Positions 49,546-62,257 are shown, counted from the stretch's first letter. The stretch: DNA of 64,000 nt from Icerya purchasi (GCA_039619475.1 CM077115.1:403034557-403098556), one strand, 5' to 3'. The notes: a model not told the origin generated them from the letters alone. Numbers and translations are program-made.

Positions 49546-50850
49546 TTACAATACATCTACATCTGTCGTTTTCGAACCAAAAGACGTATCATCATTTGGT
49601 CGAAAACTCCAGAGAGGTGTCGTGATCATGGCGACGCTGATTTGATTATTTTTCGCCATTGCTCGCGATTCTCTGCTTTCAGACAGGACATCTGTAAGCT
49701 CAGACCCGTTACATCCTGTATCGCATTGGTCCATCGCGCTGGTGGTCGACCTCTGGATCTCTCTTACCTTCCACCTTCGCCTGTATCAACCAGCGCTCCA
49801 TTCCATTTTCTCTGCGCATAAGATGTCCAAAAAATTCCATCTTACGGGTGAGTACAACACTGGATAATCGTTGTGCAGTCCCGATTTCTTCCATTACAGA
49901 TGTATTAGTTCGTCGTTTTGCCGTCCAGGATATTTTAAGAACCCTTCGCCAACACCACATCTGGAAACTATCTATTCGTCTTATGGTTGCCTTTTTCAGT
50001 GTCCAAGTTTCTGCGGCGTACAGTAAGATCGAGAAAATCAGTGTGTTAACCAATTTCACTTTTGTATTTTTCGTCACAGAACCATCTTTCCATATCTTAT
50101 TCAGTCTGGACATAGCGTCACGGGCAATTTATATACGACGTTTCACTTCCTCTTCTGAGCTACCATTACTTTCTATCAGAGATCCGAGATATACGAAGCT
50201 ATCTACAGTTTCATACCCGGAAACCACTCTCCCATTTAATGGTATTGTGTTCCCTCTGTCTATTACCATAATTTTGTTTTGGTTTGGTTTATGCTCAAGC
50301 CATATGAACTGCTAATATCCACTAGCTTCTTCAGTAGTGCTTCCATTTCCTTCATGTTGGCAGCGACTAGCGTCGTGTCATCTGCATATCGCAGATTTGA
50401 GATTTTTCTTCCTCCCATTAATATATACCGCCCGTCCATTGCTCGATAACAATCCTCATGACGTGTTCGGAATATAGATTAAATAAAATGGGCGATAAAA
50501 TGCATCCTTGTCGGACTCCCTTTTTTGCATTAAATTCCTTCGTTTGTAAATTCCGGTCTATCCTAACCCGCTATTTTCATATAAATTCCGTATTAGGTTA
50601 ACCATGTGTTTGGGTGCTCCCATTTGTATGAGCATAGACCATAACTTGCTCCATATGACATTATCGAACGCTTTGTTAAAATCGACAAAACAGAGAATTA
50701 ATGATATTTCATATTCGCGAGTCTTTTCTATCATCAATCTTAAATTCAATATTTGTTCTCGCGTACCACGTCCTTTCATGAATCCTGCTTGTTCGTTCGC
50801 AATTTGGCAGCTCATTAGTCCATATAAACGTCTGTACAATAATAATTAAT
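49546..50850 (-). mobile_element. Second RTE-like LINE fragment, reverse strand
   Basis: Reading leftwards: NEQAGFMKGRGTREQILNLR and CFVDFNKAFDNVIWSKLW (50560-50800), an intact catalytic SNLRYADDTTLVAANMKEM near 50370-50400, SFVYLGSLIE near 50190, then LYAAETWTLKKATIRRIDSF and MWCWRRVLKISW (49900-50000), GHLMRRENGMERWLIQ and a broken C-terminus. It is 5'-truncated in the fingers of RT and has several frameshifts. The sequence is clearly different from the copy at 45812, so it is another family. Confidence 0.88.
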
Positions 50851-50989
50851 AATTGCACTAAATATTCATCAAATTATTTATAGATACTGTAGTTTGTGAT
50901 TTCCGTGCCGACTCTAATTAAGATATTAATGTTATATAAGAATTATCATAATATCATTTTAAAGTATATTTCACTGTAAAACATATTAG

Positions 50990-51110
50990 CTTTTTATCAA
51001 ATAATTATGTTTTACTTTTTAGTGATTTTTTATTAAATTTTTGAAGTAAATCTTGAAGTCGGTAATTTTTTTTTTTTTTAAACATTCTATTCAGAATTCT
51101 TTTGCCATTT
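50990..51110. repeat. Arm fragment of the 20268 MITE family
   Basis: TTTTACTTTTTAGTGATTTT, then TATTAAATTTTTGAAGTAAA and ATCTTGAAGTCGG match one arm of the foldback MITE. It lies about 140 bp from the truncated 5' end of the LINE copy. Confidence 0.5.
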
Positions 51111-52671
51111 AAACGTTATTTTTACTTTGCCCCAAAATTATACGCAAAGGAATAAGTTATAACTGTTTCCTTGATTTCCCATTAGACGTATCATTAAGGA
51201 ATAATTTCAAAAATTTTAATAACGTTTTCTATTTTTCACTGCTATCCGTATAATTTCCAACAAAATTTCCTGTTTTTAAATTGAAATTATTCAATGAAAA
51301 ATACAAATAAAACTGAATTCTACGCACTCCTGTTGACGGCGAAGATCTAATGTCCGGTAAGTTAGTGCTCTGTGAGTTGTCCGAATCCAAAGATTGCGAT
51401 CGACGAGACTTGAAGTTATTTAAAAATTGATAATACTAATTTAATTTGGAAAACGAATTTCGAAAACGATATTTTAACTGGACTTCCCCGCGTAACATTT
51501 GAAAAATATCAAACAGTTAAATATTCAAAAAAACAAGTTAATCATTTTCCTATACAAAATCGATGACCTCTTCTGCGAGCCAATAATTGAGAGAAGAAAA
51601 AATTAAATATTAACTCGCAGAGAGGTAAGGATCCAGTACTGACTGCTTATCGACCAAAATCCTTCGGCCGTGTTTATCCTTCATCATTTCTTTCATTCCA
51701 ACTGCGCCGGTGATTTCAACCATTTTGAAAAATGGCGGTACATACTTCGCTTAGCGACGATACGTAATGGTACACATTTATCTTTGACCGACAAGATCTC
51801 ATACTCATTCAAATTTTCTCTTTCACTATGTACACTATTCTTTGTTAATTTTAAAATCTGCCACTTATTACTGATTTGATTTGATTTTTTTAGTTTGTTC
51901 ACGTAGTGTACGCATTGCAATATATATATATATACATATATAATCTCGAGACAGATATAAAAAGAATGCAAGATGGAATTTACGGTGAGAATATTCATCG
52001 TACGAACAGTTTTATACGACGATTTATTAACAGTTAGAATTTTTGGGCAATTAATTAATTTTAATAAAGAACGACGAGGACAGAACGAAAATTATTTACT
52101 ACATATTAAAGAAAAAATGCATTATTAACATATTATTTCACACACATAACACGACTTTAGTCGCGACGGACAGCTAGCAGTTCCGCAATAATCGTATTTA
52201 AGACAAAATTCACTTTTCCATTTCGCAATAACCAAGTAATCGTGAAAAAATTCAATCACTGTTAACGGTTGCTATAATAATAATCAATAAGGAAGTAAAG
52301 TTATACCGAGCAATGTCGTTGATAAGTTTCAAACTTTCGGGTTCCTTGAATATTAGCGGGTCGCAAGCGCTCGGTAGTGTCGCTCCACTGTTTTTATGTA
52401 AACTAACTAAACGGCAATGTGCGTATTGCATTCGAACTCCAGTTTTACCGTTAATCTATATTGAAAAAATTTAGAAACTTTTTAACGTCAATGCAACAAT
52501 AATCGTACAGCACAAAAACAGTAAAATGCTAATTAAAAAATAATAATAATAAATTCTTATTAAAACGAATCTGCTCCTACTCATTTAAATTACAAATTTT
52601 ACTTCGTTTATCGCAATAAAAAAAATTTAAATCGTCTAAAATAGCTGACAAACGAACAAATATTTTTTAAA
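51111..52671. other. Intergenic, no gene recognised
   Basis: AT-rich; the two overlapping opposite-strand ORFs around 51670-51998 have no family motifs. Confidence 0.5.
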
Positions 52672-52673
52672 AC

Positions 52674-54036
52674 TTTTTTTTTTTTTTTTTTCAAATCAAA
52701 TAGTTTATTATTATTATTATTATTGTACAAATTTCCATCTATGCGCAAAATTTGTGCGAGCGATGGAGTAATAAAAACAATAAAAATAACATTGAAAAGT
52801 GAAAAGAAAAGAAAAAGATAATTTTGAACAAATTAAAGTTCTGCAAAAGAAAAAAGAAAATAAAACTTTTCTATGCTTTTAACGCAAAGTGGCGGTTAAC
52901 GTAAGGGGGATAAACTGTTAATGTGTAATAAAGATTTAAAAAGAAATGTAGGTTTAAGCTGAAATGTACAATAAGATAAATTACAATAAATAAAATAAAT
53001 TGAAATAAAATAAAATAAAGTAAAGTCGACTGATTTATAACTGAACGGCAAGGATTTAAGTGAAAAGTCGGGAAAAAGAAAGAAAAAGGAATAGATGTAG
53101 GAGAGTATAGGAATGATAGGAAAATCAAATAATGTAACTTAAATGGACGCATCAAATTATCATTTGTTATCTATGAGATCAGAAAAGTACTCTAATAAAC
53201 ACTTCCGTCTTTTTTTGTAATTTTTTAAATCATTCTTAATGTGATGCGGCAAAAGGTTAAATATTAAGGGGGCCATATATAAGGCTTGGTTCCTTGAATG
53301 GAATTTCATTAGTTTGGGCATGATGGCCATTTCTTTTCCACAACTCATTGTACTACCTTATTTTATCAATAAGTTAAATTCATTATTGTATTTTAGCATA
53401 AATAGTAATAACTGTGTTTTGTATAATGTTTGAACATTTGGAAAAGTATGGTTAAATTGCCTGCATTTATTTTTATTGATAAGTCTCCCAATTTTATTAT
53501 GCAAATAATTTATCTGTGTTGTAATATATTTGGCTGCATTACCCCAGTGCATCAGCCCATATATTAGCACAGGCTTATACAGGGAATTGTATAACTGATA
53601 CATATGTTCCTCGCTCAAGTGCTCAGATAAGTAATAAAAAATATAATTTAGTTTTCTTAATTTAGCCGCAAGGAAATCTGTGTGCTTATTCCATGTCAAT
53701 TTGTAATCCAGCTTTATTCCTAAGTACTTTACCTCAAACACTCTTTCAATTTCAAAGTTATTATCTAAACAGATCTTATTGAAATCGCTCATGAAATGTG
53801 TTACATGGCTGTATATCATAAATTTTGTTTTTTTTAAAATTTACTACCAATCTGTTTGCCCTAAACCAATCTACTACAATTTTAATGTCTCTATAAGCTA
53901 GCTGTTGCAAAATATGGGTATAACGTGAACTTAATACAATTACTGTATCATCCGCATATGTGAATATTTTTCCAGATATTTTTAGGTTACATAATTCATT
54001 AATACAAATGAGAAACAGAATGGGACCCAATAAAAA
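52674..54036 (-). mobile_element. CR1/L2-like LINE, 5'-truncated, with poly(A)
   Basis: Reading leftwards from 54030: GPILFLICINEL, the intact active site FTYADDTVIV, VVDWFRANRLVVNF, a frameshift at about 53800-53830 in a T-run, VKYLGIKLDYKLTWNKH and LYKPVLIYGLMHWG, then a stop near 53358 and a C-terminal MAPLIFNLLPHHIKNDLKNY. The 3' end has (AAT)n repeats and an 18-base poly-T (52674-52691 on plus), the insert's poly(A) tail. The 5' end stops inside RT, as expected for incomplete reverse transcription. The clade is tentative. Confidence 0.85.
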
Positions 54037-55084
54037 CTGAATATAAAAATAAAAATTTTCTCAATTCTAAAAATTCTATCGAGCTTTTTTTATTTATTTC
54101 GGTTAAATTAAACACACTATCAACGTGAAAAGTATTTTTTAAGAATTATTCGAAATAACTTCCGGCGATATGGCTTGTGCTAGTGTTGGCAAAAACAACA
54201 GACACTTTTGTTTTTTAAATTAAACATTAATTTCGATTTTCTATCTCCAAAAGATTAAAAAACATTAAATAATTCTTTACCTCAGAAATGAAAAAAAGTT
54301 ATGCACGTATATTAAGTTTTTATTTTTTTTCCGTCGCCGTTTCTCTCAACTAGCTGTGTAAAATTTACTACCTTTATTCAGGCCGATTTCAAGCAGGATG
54401 TAGTTTAATCGTCTGAACAGCAATTTTATTCTTCAGTTCTTAATTACTTTTATCGATTACTTCTGATAGGAGGAATAAAAAGTGTTATCATTTTTTGCAA
54501 TCAAAATAAAATTGTGTAAAGGAAATTATTTTTCTGAAAAATATCCTTGTAAGCTGGAAATTTAAAAACATTACAGGCCACATTATTATAATATTTTACG
54601 TATCTCGTCGTATCATTACAATAGATGTAAATTATACCTTCAGTGAATCCTCCCAAACAAATTCGTAATTAACCACGCGGCGCCTTTTCAAATCATTTAT
54701 AACGATCGCGGATATACCCAAAATATCTGATACTTCGCCGATTTGTGTCCGAGTGGCTATATTAAGTAAAACATTCGTTCATTATTAATAATTGGAAACA
54801 TAAAGCAAACATTTTTTTGTTTTATGTCGAAAATATTGCAGTTCTTCGCTTTTACAGTAAATCAGTTCAAATTACAATTTATAGTTAAGTAGGAAACGAC
54901 CGGAACTACACCCCGAATTTGTACTTGAAAATAAACCTTAGGGTAGGGCGGAACTAATTGAGCAAGTCAAAATTGCTTGATATGTATTCTGAAAGATAAG
55001 TAATTTATTCCTTCGTAAAAGTTTCCTAAGAAATGTATCCCCCGTAAATCTGGTATTACTGCCTTTGTTGTTTATTTGTTTAGA
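54037..55084. other. Intergenic, no gene recognised
   Basis: AT-rich spacer without a recognisable ORF or repeat. A short GT run sits near 55100, at the edge of the next relic. Confidence 0.5.
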
Positions 55085-55826
55085 ACTTTACCAATCACTT
55101 GTGTGCGTGTGTGTGTGATAAGGGGCATTATCCATCACAATTACTGAGTTTAATGGTAGAGATGGAATAAGGTGAGTTGTGATCCATTTAAAAAACAGCT
55201 TCGTATTCATCTGACCATGGTAATCTCCCGTTGCTCTACATTGGCTCCATACAATATTTTAGTCCCTTGCAACATCCTATTATTAGAGAGTGCATGTACT
55301 AAAATTAGCCGATTTTTGGGACGAACTGTCTATGATTATTCCTTTTAGACCTTTTTACCTTGCCAACATTTCTTAAATGTTAGATTATTGTGTTCAGATC
55401 TCATCAATGCGATAAATGTTTTTTTTCTTTTCACTCCGATATTTCCGTATATGCACAATGTACCTTTTCCCCTAAACTATATTTTCGGAGCACTGAAATA
55501 ATAGTTTTCGCCGAGTACCACATTTCTTTCAGAAGTATCTCTCGTCAGCTATAAAGGAAATTGATTTTTTCTTGAATGACCTTGAGTAGTTTTTTAGTTA
55601 AGGGAACTCCAGGTTTATCTTTCAAGTAAAAATTTGAAATAGTTCGTCTAATTACTTGCTGATCAAGATCGTCCCATTTCGTAAAACTAGGTTTATTTCT
55701 ACGTTTACCTGGCGTCAATAATTTTATCTCTTTTATGACTGAAATTGTTGTATTTCTTTTTACAATACTGAGAAATGTATTATTAATAGTGCAGCACGAT
55801 ATAATGGTTTTATTAAAATCTTCCAT
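55085..55826 (-). pseudogene. Tc1/mariner-superfamily DDE transposase relic
   Basis: The open part at 55545-55826 reads WDDLDQQVIRRTISNFYLK and VPLTKKLLKVIQEKINF, a helical N-terminal region I associate with DDE transposases common in hemipteran genomes. Decayed frames continue leftwards: CGTRRKLLFQ, then QMNTKLFFKWITTHLIPSLP, and the second catalytic Asp region NSVIVMDNAPYHT at about 55110-55150. The first catalytic region is not readable and the end is lost. Confidence 0.75.
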
Positions 55827-57576
55827 CGGTGCACTAAGTCGCTTTTATTTTTTTGCACACACAAGAATGATATTCAAAGAACAGGTGTACTACTATAGGT
55901 AAACCTGACGATTTACAACGAAACGACGTTAACTTATAGTGGGCGGACTATGCATATTCAACGTTCTCCACAGGAAACAGTGATGTCTTGTTTTATTTAG
56001 AAAATGTGTATTAGCAGTAAAAAAAAAAAAAAAACAAAAAACAATCGTTTCAACAAAATTTACACGTTTATTTTTTTAAACGCTAATTCATAATCATCAG
56101 CAGTTAACTATATTTTTTATTCCATTTGCTGTTTGGTAAGTCGACACAACTATGTTTCAGCATTAATGACATCAAAGGTACACGGAACTTGTGTGAATTT
56201 AAAACAATTCTTTGACAAAAAAAACAATCGATATTGACTTGTCGAACGAATTAATTAGAAAAAAAAAACATATTTCGTTGAAACGATTGTGTAATGTTCG
56301 TTTTAACTATTAATACTAAAATCGTACTTTTTATCGTATATTACTTACAAGGAAAGCACTCGAACCCGAACTCACCGATTTTGATGAAATTGATATATGT
56401 TGTAGAACACAAAAAAATAAAAGACCCGTATTTTTTTATATCTGCTAATAAACGTATTAAGAGGATGAAAACTACCCCCAAAGTTTGCCAAAAAAATCGT
56501 TTTTTCTAAATATCTCGACTAATACTTAATATTTTTTGGTAAAACAAAATGGAGATTACTCCTTTCGGAAAAGCAAGTAATTCATGATGATTTGAACAAT
56601 AAGGGATGCATCCCTTATTTTATAGGGGTTGAAAACCCATATTTAATTCATTATTTTAGCGATAAAAAATAGTACAAAATTTAAAAATAATTTTTTAATT
56701 AATAAAATGAAAAATTGAAGTTGACCTGTTTCGGCATTTTCGTTAATTTCACCCCTAAAGGGGTAAACCACCCCTAACAGTACCCCAACCCAATCTCACC
56801 GATTTTAATGAAATTGATATATCTTGTAGAACACAAAAAAATAAAAGACCCGTGTTTAAAATATCCTGAAATTTCCATAAAGCTACTTAATTTCTACTTC
56901 GGTTTTCCACAAACTTATCGTGTGAACAAAGTTTATCAATTTCATGCTTAATCAAATCCGAACCTGAAGTACCCTGATCAAGAAATTCAACATGCTCTGT
57001 CACACATCGAATTAAATATAAAATCATTGTATTCTTTAAAACAACCACAAATAGCACAATAACTAGTTAAAATTACATATTATCGGTATTAATTAATGTA
57101 AGATTAAGTTAAATTTGTAAATGTATAATTTTTTTTGTTGTTTTTTACTGCAGTTTTATTAGAACAATCTGCAATCGAATGTATACAATTTGTTTGCTAA
57201 AAAATAAGAATTTTAAGTCCAGCACTGCTCTTAGACTTAATCTTAAGTATGTAAATCATAGATTTTATTACATATTTCAAATAAGAATTCTTTTGTTTTT
57301 TTTTTTATTTTTATTTATGTGTCGCAGAATCCTAAGAATAAATTAGGCATGTCATAGTTTCGAAAAGATGTCGAAGCACCACTGTAAATTATACATAACT
57401 CTACGAGTAATTATTATGTTATACAAAGATACGATATAATAAGTCCGTAAATTATTTAAAATATAACATATTACAATTTTAAGAAAGAATCGATTTTACT
57501 TTTTAAAAGTATCTTATACATTACAATACACCTCAGATAAACTACAATTTAAGTAATTTATTACGATCGCACTTAC
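55827..57576. other. Region where RARS2 C-terminal exons would be expected; none identified
   Basis: Mostly AT-rich and repetitive. A minus-strand open run ending at a TAA at 56887 contains CVTEHVEFLDQGTSGSDLIK. It looks coding-like but does not match the RARS2 C-terminus and I do not recognise it. Confidence 0.35.
56371..56857 (+). repeat. Direct repeat pair, about 63-bp units
   Basis: CTCACCGATTTTGATGAAAT and its continuation to AAAAAATAAAAGACCCGT at 56371-56433 recur at 56795-56857 with only a few differences, 424 bp apart. Between them lies an AGGGGT...ACCCCT-type repeat (ACCCCTAAAGGGGT at 56752). Probably one dispersed repeat element with duplicated modules. Confidence 0.75.
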
Positions 57577-60500
57577 TGGACGTTTCTAACTGTTTTTTTT
57601 CAATAATTGCTTTTGCTTCATTTAATATGTCATCCAAAAACATTACATTTCCTTTTCTTGTACTTATGCCTAACACGCGACCATATGAAACATGAGCGAT
57701 ATCGTTCGCGTATGGAAAATTTAATTTATTCAGTATAAAGGCCAGATTATCAAAGTGTTTTTTCTGACTGTAATCCACAACATAAAACATCTTATGGAAT
57801 TTAAACTTCTCATATCGATTATTAGCTGCCGCTATATCTCTGGTTAAGTACAATGTTGAACCATCACTTTTCAAAATTGGTACTTCCGAATTCAACACAT
57901 CGATCACCTATAAAAAATAAAATACAAGCAATCGAAAGAATACTTCAATAAAATAATTTAACAAATTAGGCATCAAAAAAATAACATTTATATCAGTATT
58001 TGTCGTGTGCTATTGCTAAACTTTCTAACCTTCTAATCGGAAATTACATCTCATTCAAAATTATTTACATTCGATTACAAACTAGTCAACTTGTTCGAAG
58101 AAATTAAAACTTTTAAATATTGTCAAAAGTAAATGAATTCTTCACCTTAACCTAACCCTATATTTTTTAAATCGATGTTTCAGTTTTTTTAGTATATATT
58201 GCACATTCCTGTCGCTCGTTTTTCTTTTCATTTATAGATTCTCCTAGCTATAAAAAAAAAATCTCTGTAATACATGTACTTCCATATAATTTTACCTCAT
58301 CTATTTTCATAACGAACTATTTTAATGCCCTGTTTCCAGGCTTCCGCAATTAAATCGTTATTGAATTTATTCGTTATTTCAGCTTTCATCTTTCTTAATC
58401 GCAAATTTTTAGTAAAATTTCTATTTTTACCTCCTTCCATGGCTAAAAGTCATATCAGAATAAATCATACTTGGATAAATTTTCCAACACTGTCTTTTAT
58501 AATAATCGGTGCTATTTATATGATCTCCTACTGTTCTAAGACGTTCGCACGAAAAATTTCCAAACAGAACCCATTGAACTTTAATCTGAGTAAAATTTAA
58601 ATAGACACGGGCGACAAATTTAGTCAAATTAAAAAGTGAAAATTGTTGTTTTAAAACGTGTAACATTTTTTTAAAATACCTAACTTAACAACTTACCAAT
58701 TTGCCATCTACTGTTTTGGTATGTCCCGACTGCTTTATATAGTTTAACAAGTCAGTTATTTTTCTTTTCGAATAATCCGATTCCCATTCGTAATAATCAA
58801 AATGAACTCCGAGTCGACTATAAATTTTCGATATTTCTTCTATCGTATATTGTCGATAGAGTTCCCAAGTTTTCATATCCGGATTATTTTCGTCAGCCAA
58901 CTCCATGTCGTGAAATATTCGAAGAGCTTCATTCATAGTCTGATCATTTTTTTCCGCGAGTTTATTTGCATGAACGTAAGCTTCATATAAAGTTCTAATC
59001 GGGTTTCTTCGCACATGCTCCTCGGTAAAATTGAGTAAATTCAGACCGACTTTCAGTAAACCAAACTGAGTACCCCAATCCCCTAAATAATTAATCTTGA
59101 TGACGTTATTCCCCACATATTTATTTATATTACACACGAAATTTCCGATTATCGTCGAACGTAAATGACCGAAATGAAACGGTTTTGCTATATTCGGCGA
59201 GCTGAAACATTGTATTTTCCTTTTAATTTATGCTCTACAACATTAAATATTACTTTTGATTTTTCAACAAAATGTCCACTGATAATGCATTGGAGTTATC
59301 ATATTAAATGACTGTGCACTTCTCGAAAATACCAATAAAGTGAATCAACTTTTCATATAATTTAATATTTAGAGCACTATCCGTGGCAGCAACGAAATAA
59401 GACAATGTTCTTCAACTCTGTATTATTATGTTTTGAAATTTCATTACTTATCAATGATTTTTGACTTATAAAAAGATCGTAGATTCAATTTACAGTTTAA
59501 TGAGCTGAAAGAAGGTTAAATAAATTACCATAATATTTCGTATAGGTTATTGATACTCTATGTATGTATGTGGACATATATATACACATACATATTAACT
59601 ATAACGTAATTCTTAGGACGGCCCCCATTATAAAAAATATCCCAATTTTATGTAACGAATGTTACTTTTTTTTTTTTTTTTTGTGTCAATGGCGGTAAGA
59701 ATGATGTAAATTTTGATCATTTTATACAAAGTATAGAAGAGAAAGAGATAAATAAGAGGGGTCAAGGGATAGAACCACTTGCGAGGCCAAAGTGGCTGAA
59801 TTTTTATATATAAATATGTATCCTTCAAGTAAAATACAACAAAAAAAGTGAAAAAAAAGAACATATTTCGGTCATATGAAATAACAACTCACCAGACATC
59901 ATTAGTCAATAATTATTAATGAAGCAGAAAAATATTTAAATACCTGAAATCAACTACTACATTTTTGCTAAATCTTGGACTTGTGTTATTCTTTTCATTC
60001 ATAAATAATCCAAGAGTGTCTTCAATTACCGCATGTTTATTAACGCAAATTTTAAGGCAATGCTCAGAACATCTTGCTATATTTTTAACGAAGTCTGCAT
60101 TCTTTATATTTAATAACACGTCACAATTAATTTCATTATAAATTTTCTCAGTATCTAGTAAAAAATTGAACTGTCTATCTTCAAGTTCCGTATTCCATTT
60201 CATATACGGTAAAATATTTTCTTTTACCAAATTCGCTTTCGAACACTGTATTATCTGCATAAAAAAAAAAGATTAATTAGTATGTGATAACAATTTTCGC
60301 TCGTTATGGTTTACAAAATTTAAACATCATATTTTTTAAGACCATTGTGCACAAGAGAAAATAAATTCAATTTCTTAAATTAATACAATTTTCATGATTG
60401 TTAAAGTTATCCTCATGTATATTTTCGATAAACGCAACGTCAAAATAATTCATATTAATCAATGCGTAATTGCTTTGACATTTCTACCGAAAACGTACTT

Positions 60501-60890
60501 GCAGGTAAAGTGTACTTTTGTCTTAATATATAACTCGGCAGCTGTTATCAAATGTAACAAAAACTATTTTTAAGGACAATACATATAACGTGGTATTCCT
60601 GTTTTTAAACCTAACCTCTTGAGCGTTTAGCAAGTAATATATTACTAGTAAAAGGAAAGTAAGAAAGTTGACTGTTGTAATTTTTGGAATTTGTAATACA
60701 ATTAAGGATATTTATCAGTCAGCATTTGCAATTCTGACTGCCGAAAAATAATTAAATACACTTCCGTACACACATATTTAACAACAAATTTACGCGTTCT
60801 CAATTTTCTATAAATTAAAACCAAACATATTAATACAAAATTAACAATAATTACTTCGTCAATAACTTTTAACTTAATTTTCGAAGCCAT
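57577..60890 (-). CDS. RARS2: Mitochondrial arginyl-tRNA synthetase, four 5' exons
   Basis: It charges mitochondrial tRNA-Arg with arginine. Exons on the minus strand are 60855-60890 (starts [12 protein letters not shown]), 59944-60254, 58697-59201 and 57577-57907. All introns are GT..AG, and the junctions keep the frame (GAA|ATA; TTCAG|C giving DFSSPN; TTG|GTG). Domain evidence runs in order. An N-terminal additional domain is followed by [20 protein letters not shown] with the class I HIGH motif as [22 protein letters not shown] is the mitochondrial rather than cytosolic form. [14 protein letters not shown] and [11 protein letters not shown] follow, then [14 protein letters not shown], which replaces KMSKS in ArgRS. 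The four exons give 394 codons and end mid-codon at a GTAAGT donor. About 170 residues of anticodon-binding domain are missing. No obvious targeting peptide is seen in the 12-residue first exon; an alternative upstream exon is possible. Confidence 0.92.
58297..58440 (-). CDS. Small 47-aa ORF inside RARS2 intron 3
   Basis: The ORF begins [20 protein letters not shown] and ends in [19 protein letters not shown]. It is on the same strand as RARS2, within the intron between 58697 and 57907. Lysine/arginine-rich start and mixed charged helix look more coding-like than the neighbouring noise. No family is recognised, and joining exons 3 and 4 directly already gives a continuous RARS2. It may be a nested gene, a relic or chance. 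Confidence 0.25.
   Translation of the reverse strand: MEGGKNRNFTKNLRLRKMKAEITNKFNNDLIAEAWKQGIKIVRYENR
59600..59815 (-). repeat. Dispersed repeat, copy 2 (in a RARS2 intron)
   Basis: Reverse-oriented relative of 23395-23730, sharing CTTCTATACTTTGTATAAAA, CCCTTGACCCCTCTT and GTTACATAAAATTGGGA on the minus strand. The central part of the other copy is shortened and replaced by a poly-A/T run. Confidence 0.7.
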
Positions 60891-61044
60891 TTCAAACCAT
60901 TCAAATCATTACACAGAAGTGATTATTACCTGCCTTATGCATTTTAAAGGTATAACTTCTAAACGGAAATATCACTATCAAAAAATCAATGCACAGCACT
61001 ACCGGTACAAAACAAGTGTCCACAGCGAATTCCGTGACGTCTAA

Positions 61045-61105
61045 GCGCATGCGCATTATATTATAACTGGTAACCTTGTAACGATGATGTTGTGTGCGCA
61101 TGCGT
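61045..61105. promoter_or_regulatory. Two NRF-1/Ewg-type palindromes upstream of RARS2
   Basis: GCGCATGCGCA at 61045-61055 and TGCGCATGCGT at 61095-61105 fit the consensus YGCGCAYGCGCR bound by NRF-1 in vertebrates and its insect relative Erect wing. They lie 155-215 bp upstream of the RARS2 start codon. They stand out as the only CpG-rich spots in an AT-rich region. Control of nuclear genes for mitochondrial proteins by NRF-1 is known in vertebrates; its use here is inferred. Confidence 0.65.
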
Positions 61106-61155
61106 CGAACTACAAAATCTTTTAAATTAGTTGTATTGAGAAAAAATTGATTCAT

Positions 61156-62257
61156 TTAGTAGCATCATTTTATTTTACGTTTTTAACGAAAATTTTATTG
61201 TTTAACTTTTTTTAGTATAAATAATTCAATTATATTGAAGTTCAAAGTAAGTGCATCTTAGCTTCCCAATTTACCTTTTCCAGTCTAGACTTGTTCATAA
61301 TTTAATAATATTATTTTCAACTGTGTTACCACAAAATATATAATCTTTAATTTTAAAATAACCTTGCTTTACTAAAACGTTAATCCATACGCTAATAAAA
61401 AAAATAAAATAAAAAGACAAAAGTAAATCAGTAAAAATAAAAATTGTCTTAGTTGGTATTTTTCAATTATCAATTCGTAGTCTAAAAACTTTTATCAGTC
61501 TTGAACATTTCTTTTAATTTAATTTAACCAAAAAACATACACATTTATTATGCTTATAATAATTATATGCCTCATTTAATTTTAACGTAGCTTTATTAAT
61601 CTCTTCCTGTTTTCTTTGATCATTTGTTTTTCGATCTTAGTACTAATTATTTCTCATATTAAGACACTTCCAAGTCAGCTGGCTCTTCTTCCCTCTTTTT
61701 GTCACCAAGTATTTACTCATTCTTATATCTTTGAATAGCCGGTCACACAGGTACAGTTTTTGCGCGTAGGTTTTAGAAAATGTAGAAAATGATTTAGCAT
61801 TAAATGTAATGTGGAACATCAGACATGGTCTGTAACAATATCTGCACGATTAAGCCGGCGGACTTATTTCGCGGGCGAATTAAAACATCACAGTTTTGTC
61901 TATAAACTTGTGCGCAGGTTTACTCAGCGATATCACTAGAGGTATCATCACGTCTTTCTTCCGACTTTAAAACTGCTATTTTCTTTCTTTTTTTACCTTT
62001 CCAATACGATTATTATTATTAATTTAATTTTTATTTTTTTGTGTTTGCAATTAATTAGTAATTTCTTTTAATGAGTTCTGATTCGTAATTGTGCAATAAA
62101 GACTTTTTCGTTTAATTTATTAATATTTATAAAATCCCCGTCGAGTATTGCAAATCTACATAACATCTGCAGCTAGGAAAGTTAACGTAGCTATCAAGCG
62201 TTCCTCTGCTGACAGCTTCTCTCATAACCATGTATCTTTGTTAAATCACTTCCTAGT
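61156..62257. other. Intergenic upstream of RARS2, no gene recognised
   Basis: AT-rich DNA with a small GC-richer patch near 61740-61900 that may belong to an unrecognised DNA transposon. Confidence 0.4.

Noticed and set aside
60901..61155. 84-aa ORF upstream of RARS2
   Set aside because: It runs through the NRF-1-like sites and has no recognisable domain; better explained as promoter sequence.
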